This document shows, in pieces, positions 1 through 10,344 of a DNA stretch of 64,000 bases. This DNA is from an uncultured Christensenellaceae bacterium (GTDB lineage: Bacteria; Bacillota; Clostridia; Christensenellales; UBA3700): positions 127,172 through 191,171 of the forward strand of contig CALWHE010000001.1 of the NCBI GenBank assembly GCA_944380295.1. Direction: 5' to 3'. The notes beneath the pieces are model-generated. The model searched no databases. It had not been told where the DNA came from and was given only the letters and a program-made list of their open reading frames with translations. The position numbers and the translations under genes are program-made. Each line of letters starts with the position of its first letter. Position 1 is the first letter of the stretch.

Positions 1-41
1 CAGCGAATACATAGTGCGCAAATAACGCGCGCGCAATAAAT

Positions 42-683
42 ATGGAGTATAGCAAGGAGCAGATAACAGACCTGCTTGACAAGCTGTTGCAGGCGCATCC
101 GCAGCCGGAGTGCGAGTTGAACTTCTCTTCTCCGTTCGAGCTGCTCGTGGCGGTGATCCTCTCCGCTCAATGCACGGACAAGCGCGTCAACGAGGTGACC
201 AAAACGCTGTTTGCCAAATACAACAAGCCGCAGGACTTTGCACAGATCAGGCAGGAGGAGTTGGAAAAGCTCATCTATTCTTGCGGCTTTTACCGCAGCA
301 AGGCGGCGCACATCATCTCCTGCGCGCGCGACATCGTGGAGCGTTTCGGCGGCGAGGTGCCCGAGGACTTTGAAAGTCTGCTCTCTCTTGCAGGGGTGGG
401 CAGAAAAACGGCAAACGTGGTCGGCGGCGTGGCGTTCGGCAAGCAGACCATGGCGGTGGACACGCATGTGCTGCGCCTTGCCAACCGCATAGGTTTCATC
501 TCTTCAAACAAACCGGAAGAGGTGGAGCGCAGACTGGTGGAGATATTCCCGCAAGAGCGGCTCACCCAGGCTCACCATCTGCTCATACTGCACGGCAGAT
601 ACGTCTGCACGGCGCGCCGTCCCGACTGCGCGGCGTGCCCGATAACGCAATATTGCAAATTCTTTAACGAAGGTGGACTATGA
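42..683 (+). CDS. nth: Endonuclease III (DNA glycosylase/AP lyase)
   Basis: Base-excision repair enzyme that removes oxidised pyrimidines and cleaves at the abasic site. The 213-residue product has the usual family length. A helix-hairpin-helix reads LAGVGRKTANVV (about residues 115-126) with the catalytic Lys, followed by the catalytic Asp in AVDTHV. The C-terminus carries the [4Fe-4S] ligand pattern C-x6-C-x2-C-x5-C (CTARRPDC, AACPITQYC). The ATG at 42 is the first in-frame start in the window, and no clear Shine-Dalgarno precedes it. It overlaps the next gene by 4 bases, so it is probably co-transcribed with the Nfn-type genes. The identification is firm. Confidence 0.96.
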   Translation: MEYSKEQITDLLDKLLQAHPQPECELNFSSPFELLVAVILSAQCTDKRVNEVTKTLFAKYNKPQDFAQIRQEELEKLIYSCGFYRSKAAHIISCARDIVERFGGEVPEDFESLLSLAGVGRKTANVVGGVAFGKQTMAVDTHVLRLANRIGFISSNKPEEVERRLVEIFPQERLTQAHHLLILHGRYVCTARRPDCAACPITQYCKFFNEGGL

Positions 684-1498
684 ATAAAATTTTGAGTATC
701 GCTCAAACCGCGCCCCGCGTGGTGAAGCTGGAAGTGGAAGCTCCTGACGTGGCGCGCCACTGTCAGCCCGGTCAATTTATCATTCTTAGGGCGGATGCCG
801 ACGGGGAAAGGGTGCCTTTTACCATCTGTGATTACAACAGGGGGAGCGGCACGATAACTCTGCTCATCCAGGTGGTGGGGGACACCACCGCCAAGATAGC
901 CGCGATGAAAGCGGGCGAATATATCCACGATCTGGTGGGACCTCTGGGCAACCCCACGGAGCTTGAAGAATACGAAAACGTGGTGCTGGTGGGCGGCGGC
1001 ATAGGCTGTGCGGTCATCTATCCGCAGGCAAAAAAGCGCATGAGCGAGGGCAAACCCTGCGACATCATCATCGGCGCCAAAACAAGCGAACTGCTCTTTG
1101 CCAAAGAGGACTTCAAAAAGTTTGCCAAAAACCTTTATATCACCACGGACGACGGTAGCGAGGGCTTGAAGGGCTTTGTCACCACTCAGCTGGAACAGCT
1201 CATTCAAAGCGGAGCCAAGATAGACTGCGTGTTTGTGGTCGGACCCATGATAATGATGAAAAACGTGTGCGACGTCACCGCCAAATACAACATTCCCACC
1301 GTGGTGAGCATGAACTCGCTGATGCTGGACGGCACGGGCATGTGCGGCTGCTGCCGCATCACCGTGGGCGGGGAAACCAAATACGCCTGCGTGGACGGTC
1401 CGGAATTCGACGGGCACAAGGTGGACTTTAAGGAAGCCATGCAGAGGGTGGACTTTTATAAGAAGAGAGGCAACGACTGCCGCATGATGAGGTATTGA
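680..1498 (+). CDS. nfnA: NfnA/SudB-like FAD/NAD-binding iron-sulfur subunit
   Basis: Small subunit of the family that includes ferredoxin:NADP+ oxidoreductase NfnA and sulfide dehydrogenase beta subunit. It has an N-terminal FAD-binding barrel (PFTICDYN region), an NAD-binding segment starting at VLVGGGIGC (about residues 95-104), and a C-terminal Cys cluster MCGCCRITV...YACVDGP that binds a [2Fe-2S] centre in the family. At 272 residues its length is normal. The start ATG 680 overlaps the nth stop and is preceded by AAGGTGG. It lies one base upstream of the large-subunit gene, the arrangement seen for Nfn complexes. In anaerobes the complex couples NADH and reduced ferredoxin oxidation to NADP+ reduction; bifurcation here is inferred from homology and pairing. 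Confidence 0.88.
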   Translation: MNKILSIAQTAPRVVKLEVEAPDVARHCQPGQFIILRADADGERVPFTICDYNRGSGTITLLIQVVGDTTAKIAAMKAGEYIHDLVGPLGNPTELEEYENVVLVGGGIGCAVIYPQAKKRMSEGKPCDIIIGAKTSELLFAKEDFKKFAKNLYITTDDGSEGLKGFVTTQLEQLIQSGAKIDCVFVVGPMIMMKNVCDVTAKYNIPTVVSMNSLMLDGTGMCGCCRITVGGETKYACVDGPEFDGHKVDFKEAMQRVDFYKKRGNDCRMMRY

Positions 1499-1499
1499 T

Positions 1500-4141
<2,642 letters not shown>

Positions 4142-4144
4142 ATC

Positions 4145-4444
4145 ATGTTGGAAATAACTTCTTCCCAACGCGCAAAGCTCAGAGGCATGGCGATGAATTT
4201 GCAGCCCGGCGCGCAAATGGGCAAAAACGGCATTACAGACGCCTTCCTGCAAATGCTCGACGAGCAGCTGGAAGCGCGCGAACTGGTCAAGATAAACGTG
4301 TTGCGCACCGCCGATATGCGTCCGCGCGACATTTTGAGCGAGCTTGCGGAGCGGCTCAATGCCGCGCCCGTGCAGGCGGTGGGTTACAAGATAACGCTTT
4401 TCCGCCCCTCCAAGCGCGAAGGAGTGGAGCACATCAAGATCTAA
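4145..4444 (+). CDS. yhbY: Ribosome assembly RNA-binding protein YhbY
   Basis: 99-residue CRM/KH-like RNA-binding protein. It starts LTSSQR-like (ITSSQRAKLRGMAMNLQP), has the GKNGIT turn, and ends with the GYKITLFRPSK strand. Members associate with pre-50S particles. ATG 4145 sits just after the obg stop, with a GGAGTG site upstream. The 3' end overlaps the stop codon of the convergent gene on the minus strand by 4 bases. Confidence 0.92.
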   Translation: MLEITSSQRAKLRGMAMNLQPGAQMGKNGITDAFLQMLDEQLEARELVKINVLRTADMRPRDILSELAERLNAAPVQAVGYKITLFRPSKREGVEHIKI

Positions 4445-5241
4445 CGCCGCCTTTTTTCCGCGGGGAGAGGCGCGGGAGGAGAGAGCGGTCCGTCCGCGGC
4501 GCTTCCGTTTTTGCAGGAAACGGCAAAGGCGGAAAGGGCAAAAGCCAAAGTCACGGCGGAGATGGCAAGATAGTATGTTTTGAGCGGCGTGAGATAAGAG
4601 AGCAGGCAGAGCATAAAGGCGGCAAAACACGCTCTGACCGCGCCCGCCCGCGTGAAGAGCAGGGGCAGAGCGGACTTAAAGGCGTCCGTGCGCCTTATTT
4701 TTTTACTTGTTTTGAGAGGGACTTCGCCCGCGCCGCATGCCAGAGCATAAAATTTGCGGAAGGAGAGCTGCTCGAACCGCACGCCGCAGCGCAGGGCAAG
4801 CGCTTTTGCGCGGCTTTCGCGGCAAGGGGAGAGGATATGTATTTGAGTTAAGCCCACTGCGGAACATTTGCGCAGCAGCGCGGCGGCGGAATCGTTGGAC
4901 AGCGGCGCAAAGCGCGCGAACACCGCCACGGCATAACCGCCCGTAAATATCAAGCCGTCTTGTTCGTGAGCCGCCCTAAGAGTGCAAAAAACTTTCAAGG
5001 CAGTTTTTTTCAGGCGTTCGTCGCCTTCCAAGCGGCAAAATAAACACCATTTTTGAAAGGAAACGCGCCCGGGCAGTTTTCCTCGTTTTGCCCAGGCTGC
5101 GGAGGCAAAGCCGCAGGCAAAAAGGCAGGCAAACGATATGCCCAAACAGAGCGCGGCGTGCAGAGCGGCAAGCGCGCACGCCGTCCAGGCGGCGAGAAAA
5201 GCGATAAACATCAAAAGCACGTGGTCGGCGTATCTTCCCAT
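4441..5241 (-). CDS. Hypothetical membrane protein with two hydrophobic regions
   Basis: 266-residue protein of unknown function. Residues 8-50 form two adjacent hydrophobic segments. A soluble stretch of about 130 residues contains the hydrophobic strand LIFTGGYAVAVFAR and a CSAVGLTQIHIL segment, and two more membrane segments occur at about 206-243. The basic C-terminus (EKRRR) suggests it faces the cytoplasm. Codon usage resembles the neighbours, and the frame is open and convergent with yhbY. An unnamed membrane protein between yhbY and nadD would fit a lineage-specific gene. AATAAT lies 6 bases before the ATG, a weak example of the leaderless geometry discussed in the findings. Confidence 0.6.
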   Translation of the reverse strand: MGRYADHVLLMFIAFLAAWTACALAALHAALCLGISFACLFACGFASAAWAKRGKLPGRVSFQKWCLFCRLEGDERLKKTALKVFCTLRAAHEQDGLIFTGGYAVAVFARFAPLSNDSAAALLRKCSAVGLTQIHILSPCRESRAKALALRCGVRFEQLSFRKFYALACGAGEVPLKTSKKIRRTDAFKSALPLLFTRAGAVRACFAAFMLCLLSYLTPLKTYYLAISAVTLAFALSAFAVSCKNGSAADGPLSPPAPLPAEKRRR

Positions 5242-5276
5242 AGGCGGATTATTGACGGAAAAGCGCCTTTTATTCC

Positions 5277-5305
5277 TTTACGCCCGCGCGCGCTTGTGCT
5301 ATAAT
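5277..5305 (+). promoter_or_regulatory. Sigma-A-type promoter of nadD-yqeK, -10 abutting the start codon
   Basis: TTTACG at 5277-5282 and TATAAT at 5300-5305 with a 17-base spacer. Only 6 bases separate the -10 box from the GTG at 5312, so transcription should begin at or next to the start codon, and no Shine-Dalgarno is possible. Confidence 0.72.
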
Positions 5306-5311
5306 AGGCGT

Positions 5312-6502
5312 GTGAAATACGTGATCTACGGCGGCACCTTCAATCCGCCTCATCCTCAGCATATAGCCATCGCGCGCCACGCCCTTGACTGCGGTTACGA
5401 CAAAGTCGTGCTGCTGCCTTCCGGCGTGCCGCCGCACAAGAGCTGTTTCGTGGGCGCGGAGCACCGCCTGCAAATGCTGCGCATAGCCGCGCGCGGCGAG
5501 CGCGATATGCTCATCGACGAATACGAACTTACGGCGGGCGGCGGAGTAAACTATACCTCGGACGTGCTGCCCGTGATGCTGAAAAAATATCCGGGCGCGC
5601 ATTATCTCATCGGCGGCGACAGCCTGATAGACCTGCACAAGTGGCACGAACCGGAAAAGATAATCAAAATGTGTCCCTTCCTGGTGTGCCGCCGCGCGGG
5701 CAGGGATGAAGAGTTTGAAAAGGCGCTCGACTTTTGGCGGACAAAAGGCGCGGAGATAAGCGTGATGGATTATTATCCCGAGGACATCTCTTCCACGCTG
5801 GCGCGTTGGCGCGCGGAGCTGGGCGACTATCGCGATCTGGACGAACAGGTTGCGGAATATATCAAAAAACACGACTTATATGACGATTACGCCGACATTA
5901 TCGACCGTTTGTCGCTCATGGTCAAGCCGGCGCGCTTAGCCCATTGCAAGCGCACCTGCGAATGCGCCGTGATGCTCAACATCAAATTGCGCCTGGGGCT
6001 GGACAACGAAAAAGTCTTTTTGGCGGGGCTTTTGCACGATTGCGGCAAGGGCAGCTCCGTTTTCGATCTGAACAAGGTAAAAAAGCCTCTTCCGCCCGAC
6101 GCGGATGAAGAAGACAGACAAAGCGTGGCGCGCCCGGAGCCGTTCGAGCTTGCGCTCATTCCCGCAGACGCGGTGGGCAAACCGGTGGAACATCAATTCG
6201 TGGGCGCGGTGCTGGCGGAGCGCGTCTTCGGCGTGAGGGACAAGGAGATCTTGGACGGCGTCCGTTATCATTGCACGGGCAAAGCGGAGATGAGCGTGAT
6301 GGAAAAGCTTATCTTCTGTGCGGACGTCTTGGAGGAAGGGCGCGATTATCCGGGCGTGGAGCGCCTGCGCAGCCTCATCTCGGCGGATTTTGAAGAGGGG
6401 TTCCGCGCCTGCCTTAAAGCCTCTTACGACAACGTGCGCAAAAAGGGCGGGGAGATGTATCCGCTCACCGCGCAGGCTTACGAATACTATTTCGGCAAAT
6501 AA
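5312..6502 (+). CDS. nadD: NadD nicotinate-nucleotide adenylyltransferase fused to YqeK HD-domain phosphohydrolase
   Basis: Two enzymes in one 396-residue chain. Residues 1-190 are NadD: it opens VKYVIYGGTFNPPHPQH with the GGTFNPPH nucleotidyltransferase motif and has YLIGGDSL further on. It makes deamido-NAD from nicotinate mononucleotide. Residues 195-396 are a YqeK-type HD domain (RLAHCKRTCECA, GLLHDCGKG with the HD pair, YHCTGKAEMS, CADVLEEGRDYPGV), a family that hydrolyses diadenosine tetraphosphate. In Bacillus these are adjacent separate genes. GTG 5312 is chosen because the frame upstream is not conserved-looking and a consensus promoter ends 6 bases before it. An upstream ATG at 5138 would add 58 unrelated residues. 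Confidence 0.92.
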   Translation: MKYVIYGGTFNPPHPQHIAIARHALDCGYDKVVLLPSGVPPHKSCFVGAEHRLQMLRIAARGERDMLIDEYELTAGGGVNYTSDVLPVMLKKYPGAHYLIGGDSLIDLHKWHEPEKIIKMCPFLVCRRAGRDEEFEKALDFWRTKGAEISVMDYYPEDISSTLARWRAELGDYRDLDEQVAEYIKKHDLYDDYADIIDRLSLMVKPARLAHCKRTCECAVMLNIKLRLGLDNEKVFLAGLLHDCGKGSSVFDLNKVKKPLPPDADEEDRQSVARPEPFELALIPADAVGKPVEHQFVGAVLAERVFGVRDKEILDGVRYHCTGKAEMSVMEKLIFCADVLEEGRDYPGVERLRSLISADFEEGFRACLKASYDNVRKKGGEMYPLTAQAYEYYFGK

Positions 6503-6644
6503 AAAACTTTTCCGCGTCGCTCACGCGTTCTCATCGTTGAGCGGAGCAAAAATCGCTTTGCCGTTTTCAAACGCGGCATAGACTGCGCCGTAAAAAATTT
6601 CCGATCGGGCAAATAAAAATTTATTCTTTGCGCATAATGTCCTT

Positions 6645-7004
6645 ATGAACGCGATGATAGCTGCAATAAGTTTTGTATCGGTGCCTTGCGCGCTCTTTGA
6701 CGGCGCGCTCACGCAATTCGTCTGCGACTATGAGGGGGTGGAAGAGGCGTATTGTCTGATGTATGAGGACATTGCGCTCATCGCCGCCAAGGTGCAGCCC
6801 ATTTTCAGCCGTTCGCAGGCGCGGGCATACAGAGAGGAGTTGGCGCGGGCGGTCAAGCAAAAGTTTTCCTGCAAAAAAGCGGTGGTGAGCACAGACAGCG
6901 ATATTTTTTATCTTGCCAAAAAGGCGTCCTCTTCCGACCTCACGCAGGAGGAGATAGAACGGCTGGTGGGCAACGCCTTAAAGCGCGCCGGCATGCTCGA
7001 ATAG
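6645..7004 (+). CDS. Small exported-type protein, possibly YhcN/YlaJ-like
   Basis: 119-residue protein I do not firmly recognise. The N-terminal 18 residues are hydrophobic (IAAISFVSVPCALF), like a signal or anchor segment. The middle has VKQKFSCKKAVVSTDSDIFYLAKKA, which loosely resembles the core of YhcN/YlaJ sporulation proteins, but there is no clear lipobox. CATAAT at 6633-6638 lies 6 bases before ATG 6645, and no Shine-Dalgarno is present. A second in-frame ATG at 6654 is possible. A strong hairpin terminator follows at 7041-7066. Confidence 0.5.
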   Translation: MNAMIAAISFVSVPCALFDGALTQFVCDYEGVEEAYCLMYEDIALIAAKVQPIFSRSQARAYREELARAVKQKFSCKKAVVSTDSDIFYLAKKASSSDLTQEEIERLVGNALKRAGMLE

Positions 7005-7040
7005 GCTTGCACGGGAGCGGCGACGGATATAAGAGTTTGC

Positions 7041-7066
7041 AAAAAAGCGGGAATATCCCGCTTTTT
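7041..7066. terminator. Bidirectional intrinsic terminator between convergent genes
   Basis: Perfect inverted repeat with arms AAAAAGCGGG/CCCGCTTTTT around a 5-base loop (AATAT). A/T runs on both sides let it serve the plus-strand gene ending at 7004 and the minus-strand ribU ending at 7091. Confidence 0.85.
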
Positions 7067-7090
7067 GCACATGATTTTTTGCGTATGAGC

Positions 7091-7870
7091 TTATTTGTCC
7101 GTTTCGGTTGGCTCGGCAGGCTTGTCTTTGGCGGCAAGTTCATCAGTGTGCCGCGCAAGATCCTCCTTGCAAACGGAGCGTTTATCCGCCGCCAAAGTTT
7201 GGCTTTTTTCCGCGCCGTTTATCTGCGCGCAGCCCACGTCGCTCGCCGCGCTTTGGGCGGGCGCGGCTTTTTTCTTGCGCTTCAAGCCGAATTTGATCAG
7301 ATTGGAAAGTTTTTTATAAACAAGCAGGGTGATGGCGGAATTTACCAGCATCTTGCCCGCGGTCATGGGCATGTTGAAGACGAACAGCGCGTGCAGAATG
7401 GACTTGGTGGCCGGGTAGATGGCGCGATACATGCCCAAAATGGCGTCTTGCGACATAAAGTTGTAATACACCGGATACGTCACATAGAGGTTGAGCGGCA
7501 CGCTGATAAGTCCGCAGCACACAATGCCCGCCGCCATGGCGATGAGCGCGCCGCCGAAGGTGCGCCTGAACTTGTAGATCAAGCCTGCCGGCAGCACATA
7601 GAAAATACCTATCAAAAAGTTGGCAAGCTCGCCCACGCCGCCCGTGGTGGTGGTGATGAGTTTGATGAGGTTTTTGATGAGGCAGACCAGCACGCCGGAG
7701 ACGGGTCCCAGAGAAAAAGACGCCAGCACGGCGGGCAGCTCGGAAAAATCCACAGCCAAAAAAGAGGGCAGAACGGGCAGATGGAATTCCAGCAGCTGCA
7801 AGACTGCGGCAAGCGCCGCAAACACGGCAGTCCACGCGACAAAGCGCGCATTAAAAGTGATTTTTTTCAT
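7091..7870 (-). CDS. ribU: Riboflavin ECF transporter S component RibU
   Basis: 259-residue polytopic membrane protein of the RibU/ECF S-component family, binding riboflavin for import with a shared energising module encoded elsewhere. It has the early segment FVAWTAVFAALAAVLQLLEF, the conserved PVLPSFLAVDFSELPA loop, five to six membrane spans, and the conserved NLIKLITTTTGGVGELANF segment. The C-terminal 65 residues are a charged hydrophilic tail (KRKKKAAPAQ onward) unusual for the family. The start ATG 7870 follows AAAGGAG. An open frame upstream of it is the riboswitch, not coding. Riboswitch control supports riboflavin as substrate. Confidence 0.92.
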   Translation of the reverse strand: MKKITFNARFVAWTAVFAALAAVLQLLEFHLPVLPSFLAVDFSELPAVLASFSLGPVSGVLVCLIKNLIKLITTTTGGVGELANFLIGIFYVLPAGLIYKFRRTFGGALIAMAAGIVCCGLISVPLNLYVTYPVYYNFMSQDAILGMYRAIYPATKSILHALFVFNMPMTAGKMLVNSAITLLVYKKLSNLIKFGLKRKKKAAPAQSAASDVGCAQINGAEKSQTLAADKRSVCKEDLARHTDELAAKDKPAEPTETDK

Positions 7871-7874
7871 AAAA

Positions 7875-7985
7875 ACTCCTTTCCTGTCCGGACTATGACC
7901 GTCGGCACGGGAATTCCACCCGTTCGGCGCCCCGGGGGCGTTTGCGGACTGTGACCGCCGGTAGAGAATTTCACTCGACCTCAAA
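7875..7985 (-). promoter_or_regulatory. FMN riboswitch (RFN element)
   Basis: On the minus strand the conserved RFN blocks appear in order: GTGAAATTC...ACCGGCGGT, AGTCCGC, then GGTGGAATTCC...CCGACGGT and TAGTCCGGAC. The 3' strand of the closing helix contains AAAGGAG, the ribU Shine-Dalgarno, 4 bases from the ATG. It can pair with a 5' TCTTT, so FMN binding should hide the ribosome site. No separate terminator hairpin is seen, favouring translational control. Confidence 0.92.
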
Positions 7986-7995
7986 GATTATTTTC

Positions 7996-8024
7996 ATTAT
8001 GAAACGATTGCTTTAAGATGTCAA
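7996..8024 (-). promoter_or_regulatory. Promoter of ribU
   Basis: Read on the minus strand: TTGACA (8019-8024), 17-base spacer, CATAAT (7996-8001). The predicted start lies just upstream of the riboswitch. It overlaps the oppositely directed tsaE promoter. Confidence 0.75.
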
Positions 8025-8036
8025 CTATATTATAAT
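8008..8036 (+). promoter_or_regulatory. Promoter of tsaE-tsaB-rimI, likely leaderless
   Basis: TTGCTT (8008-8013), 17-base spacer, TATAAT (8031-8036). The -10 box is 6 bases from ATG 8043. The -35 half sits inside the spacer of the ribU promoter. Confidence 0.68.
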
Positions 8037-8042
8037 TGTTTC

Positions 8043-8456
8043 ATGAAATTTATCTGCAAAAGTGTGGAAGATACTTATGCCGTGGCGGAAAAACTCGCAA
8101 AAAACTTGCGCGGCGGAGAAGTGATCTTGCTGCGCGGCGAGTTGGGCGCGGGCAAGACCGCTTTTACCAAAGGCTTGGCGCGCGCTCTGGGAGTCAAAGA
8201 GACCGTCACCAGTCCCACTTTCACTTTTATGAAGAGTTACAAGGGCAGGCTCACTCTCTATCATTACGATATGTATCGCGTGACAAGCGTGGACGAGCTT
8301 TACGAACTGGGCTTGGAAGAACACTTGAAAGAAGAGGGCGGAGTGTGCGCGATAGAGTGGAACAAGTTTGAAAATCTGTCCGATCCCATCGTCGTCACCA
8401 TCGGCGGCGCAGGCGATATGCCGCGAGAGATAAACGTGGAGGGCATAAAATTATGA
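8043..8456 (+). CDS. tsaE: tRNA t6A modification ATPase TsaE
   Basis: 137-residue P-loop ATPase needed for threonylcarbamoyladenosine formation at A37 of ANN-decoding tRNAs. Walker A reads GELGAGKTAFTKG (about 36-48), SPTFTFMKSY and YHYDMYR follow, and CAIEWNKF is the conserved C-terminal strand. Length is normal. ATG 8043 has no Shine-Dalgarno and sits 6 bases after a TATAAT. The stop overlaps tsaB by 4 bases. Confidence 0.94.
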   Translation: MKFICKSVEDTYAVAEKLAKNLRGGEVILLRGELGAGKTAFTKGLARALGVKETVTSPTFTFMKSYKGRLTLYHYDMYRVTSVDELYELGLEEHLKEEGGVCAIEWNKFENLSDPIVVTIGGAGDMPREINVEGIKL

Positions 8457-9040
8457 ATATTCTGGCTCTGGATTGCGCGGGGAAAACGCTTTGCGCGGCG
8501 CTTGTGTGCAAAGATGAAGTGTTTGAGAAAAACAGCGGCTCGGCGGGGAGCAGAAAGCATAATTCCCTCATCTTGCCCTTTGTGGACGAAATGTTGAGCG
8601 CCGCCGGCATAAGCGTGCGCGAGCTGGACGCGATCGCCTGCGTGGTGGGACCCGGCTCTTTCACGGGCATACGCATAGGCGTTTCCACCGCTCACGCCCT
8701 GGCGCGCGTGACGGGCGCCAAACTGATATCGCTTAACACCTTGCAGGTGAAAGCGCGCGGGGAGCAAGGGGAGTTTGCCGTGGCGCTGCAATGCCGCCCC
8801 ACGGAGAGTTATTTTGCTCTCTTTGAAGGGGATTGGCTGCATATGAAGGAGTGCCGCGCCGCAGACGAGAGCGAGATAGCCTCTCTCGGCGTTAGGGTGA
8901 TCCGCCATGAGGGCAGTTTGAGCGCGCAGGCGCTTGCCGGCGCGGCGCGCGAGTTGGCGGAACGGGGAGGATACGCCGCTTCGCTGGCGCCTCTGTATCT
9001 TAAAAAATCACAGGCGGAGCGCCTTGCCGATGGAAATTGA
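8453..9040 (+). CDS. tsaB: tRNA t6A modification protein TsaB
   Basis: 195-residue member of the ASKHA-fold TsaB family, the scaffold partner of TsaD and TsaE in t6A synthesis. Characteristic segments are ILALDCAGKTL at the N-terminus, HNSLILPFVDEML, and VVGPGSFTGIRIGVSTAHALA (about 64-84). The family has no catalytic activity of its own. Its neighbours tsaE and rimI form the standard operon; tsaD is not in the window. Confidence 0.93.
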   Translation: MNILALDCAGKTLCAALVCKDEVFEKNSGSAGSRKHNSLILPFVDEMLSAAGISVRELDAIACVVGPGSFTGIRIGVSTAHALARVTGAKLISLNTLQVKARGEQGEFAVALQCRPTESYFALFEGDWLHMKECRAADESEIASLGVRVIRHEGSLSAQALAGAARELAERGGYAASLAPLYLKKSQAERLADGN

Positions 9041-9461
9041 ATTGCGCGACATGCGCGCTTCCGACGCGCGCGAGATAGCGGAAATAGAAAAAAGCACCTT
9101 TTCTCTGCCTTGGTCGGAGCGTTCGCTCGCGGCGCTCAGCTGCGCGCCCAACGCCATCGCGCGCGTGGCTGAGAGCGGCGGCAGGGTGGTGGGTTATTAC
9201 AGCTTATACCGCAGCTTTGACGAGGGCGACGTGAACAACATCGCCGTGACCGAGGACATGCGCAGGCAGGGGATAGGCAACGCCCTCATGCGCGACATGC
9301 TGGAACAGTGCGGGCAGGCGGGGATAGACAGGATCTTTTTGGAAGTGCGGGCGTCGAACAAAGCCGCGCGCGCCTTATACGAAAAATTTTCTTTCAAACA
9401 ATATTCGCTGCGAAAAAAATATTACGACGGAGAGGAAGACGCCGTGATGTATGTGCGCTGA
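9030..9461 (+). CDS. rimI: Ribosomal protein S18-alanine N-acetyltransferase RimI
   Basis: 143-residue GNAT acetyltransferase. The acetyl-CoA binding loop is RRQGIGNAL (about 76-84), followed by the strand IFLEVRASNKAARALYEKFSF, typical of RimI. ATG 9030 lies inside the end of tsaB (11-base overlap). A longer open frame beginning at 8934 would only add out-of-frame tsaB sequence. Placement after tsaE-tsaB is the common Firmicute order. Confidence 0.92.
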   Translation: MEIELRDMRASDAREIAEIEKSTFSLPWSERSLAALSCAPNAIARVAESGGRVVGYYSLYRSFDEGDVNNIAVTEDMRRQGIGNALMRDMLEQCGQAGIDRIFLEVRASNKAARALYEKFSFKQYSLRKKYYDGEEDAVMYVR

Positions 9462-9588
9462 GGCGCACCGGAGCGGCTTGAAGGCATAAAACTTGCCGTG
9501 CGATATTCAGCGTGATCTTGCCGCTTTTGCGCTGTATGACTTTTTTGTGCACTAACATTGTGCGCGATTTTTTCATATCATATCGGAT

Positions 9589-10344
9589 ATGGAAGATAAA
9601 ATGTTCTGTCTTGATAAAGGGAACGGAGAAAAAACGCTGCTGTTTCTGCACGGCTGGGGCGGCTCGTCCGCCTCTTTTGCGCCGCTCGTCAACATTTTGT
9701 GCGACACATATCGCTGCCTCGCGCCCGATTTTTACGGGCACGGGCAAACGCCCGCCGAACATGTCTGTTCTGTGCACGACTTTGCTTTGGGGGTGCGGAA
9801 TATACTGAACGAAAAGGGCGTAAAAGAGGTTATTGTCGTCGCACACTCGTTCGGCGGCAGGGTGGCGCTCGATCTTGCAGGCGATGAGAGGATAAAGGGG
9901 CTTGTAATCATCGACGGGGCGGGCATGAGACCGAGAGCGAGCGTGAAAAAGTTTTTCCGCGCTTTGAAATACCGCTTGAAAAAGGCGCTGCGGCTCGATG
10001 TTTCCAATTGCGGTTCGCCCGATTATAAGGCGTTATCTCCGCTGATGAAGCAAACCTTCGTAAAAGTGGTGAATACGCATCAAGACGGCGTTTTAAGGGG
10101 CATAAAACAGCCCGTGCTGCTGCTTTGGGGCAAAAAGGATAGGGACACGCCGCCGTATATGGCGCATAGAATGCACAAGAGGATAAAGGATTGCAAGGCG
10201 GTGTTTTTGAGCGGGGGGCATTTTTGCTATCTCGACCACGTCGCCGAAGTGTGCGTTTTTATCCGGAATTTTGCGTGCGGAGTGTTTTATGGAATGGTTT
10301 GCGGCATTGGCGGGCGGAGCGGCGCTCACGGCGTTATCGCTTGA
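9589..10344 (+). CDS. Alpha/beta hydrolase
   Basis: 251-residue alpha/beta-fold hydrolase. The N-terminal strand ends in LFLHGWGGSSASF (oxyanion region), the nucleophile elbow is AHSFGG (Ser about residue 88), an acid lies in the LLWGKKDRDTP strand, and the catalytic His is in SGGHFCYLD. Substrate unknown. It overlaps the following murF by 56 bases, so translation is probably coupled; in related clostridia a hydrolase of this type also precedes murF-ddl, which suggests a cell-envelope role (inference). The last residues run into murF sequence and may not be functionally important. A CATATC/TATCAT -10-like stretch lies just before the ATG. Confidence 0.82.
   Translation: MEDKMFCLDKGNGEKTLLFLHGWGGSSASFAPLVNILCDTYRCLAPDFYGHGQTPAEHVCSVHDFALGVRNILNEKGVKEVIVVAHSFGGRVALDLAGDERIKGLVIIDGAGMRPRASVKKFFRALKYRLKKALRLDVSNCGSPDYKALSPLMKQTFVKVVNTHQDGVLRGIKQPVLLLWGKKDRDTPPYMAHRMHKRIKDCKAVFLSGGHFCYLDHVAEVCVFIRNFACGVFYGMVCGIGGRSGAHGVIA

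Noticed and set aside
5138..5311. 58-residue N-terminal extension of NadD
   Set aside because: It contains the nadD promoter and is antisense to the 4441-5241 gene; NadD proteins start at the GGTFNPPH strand.
6521..6712. 63-codon minus-strand frame before the 6645 gene
   Set aside because: It overlaps the start of the plus-strand gene and lacks a ribosome site; ambiguous but unsupported.
7871..7984. N-terminal extension of ribU
   Set aside because: The extra codons are the FMN riboswitch; the ribosome site AAAGGAG lies just before ATG 7870.
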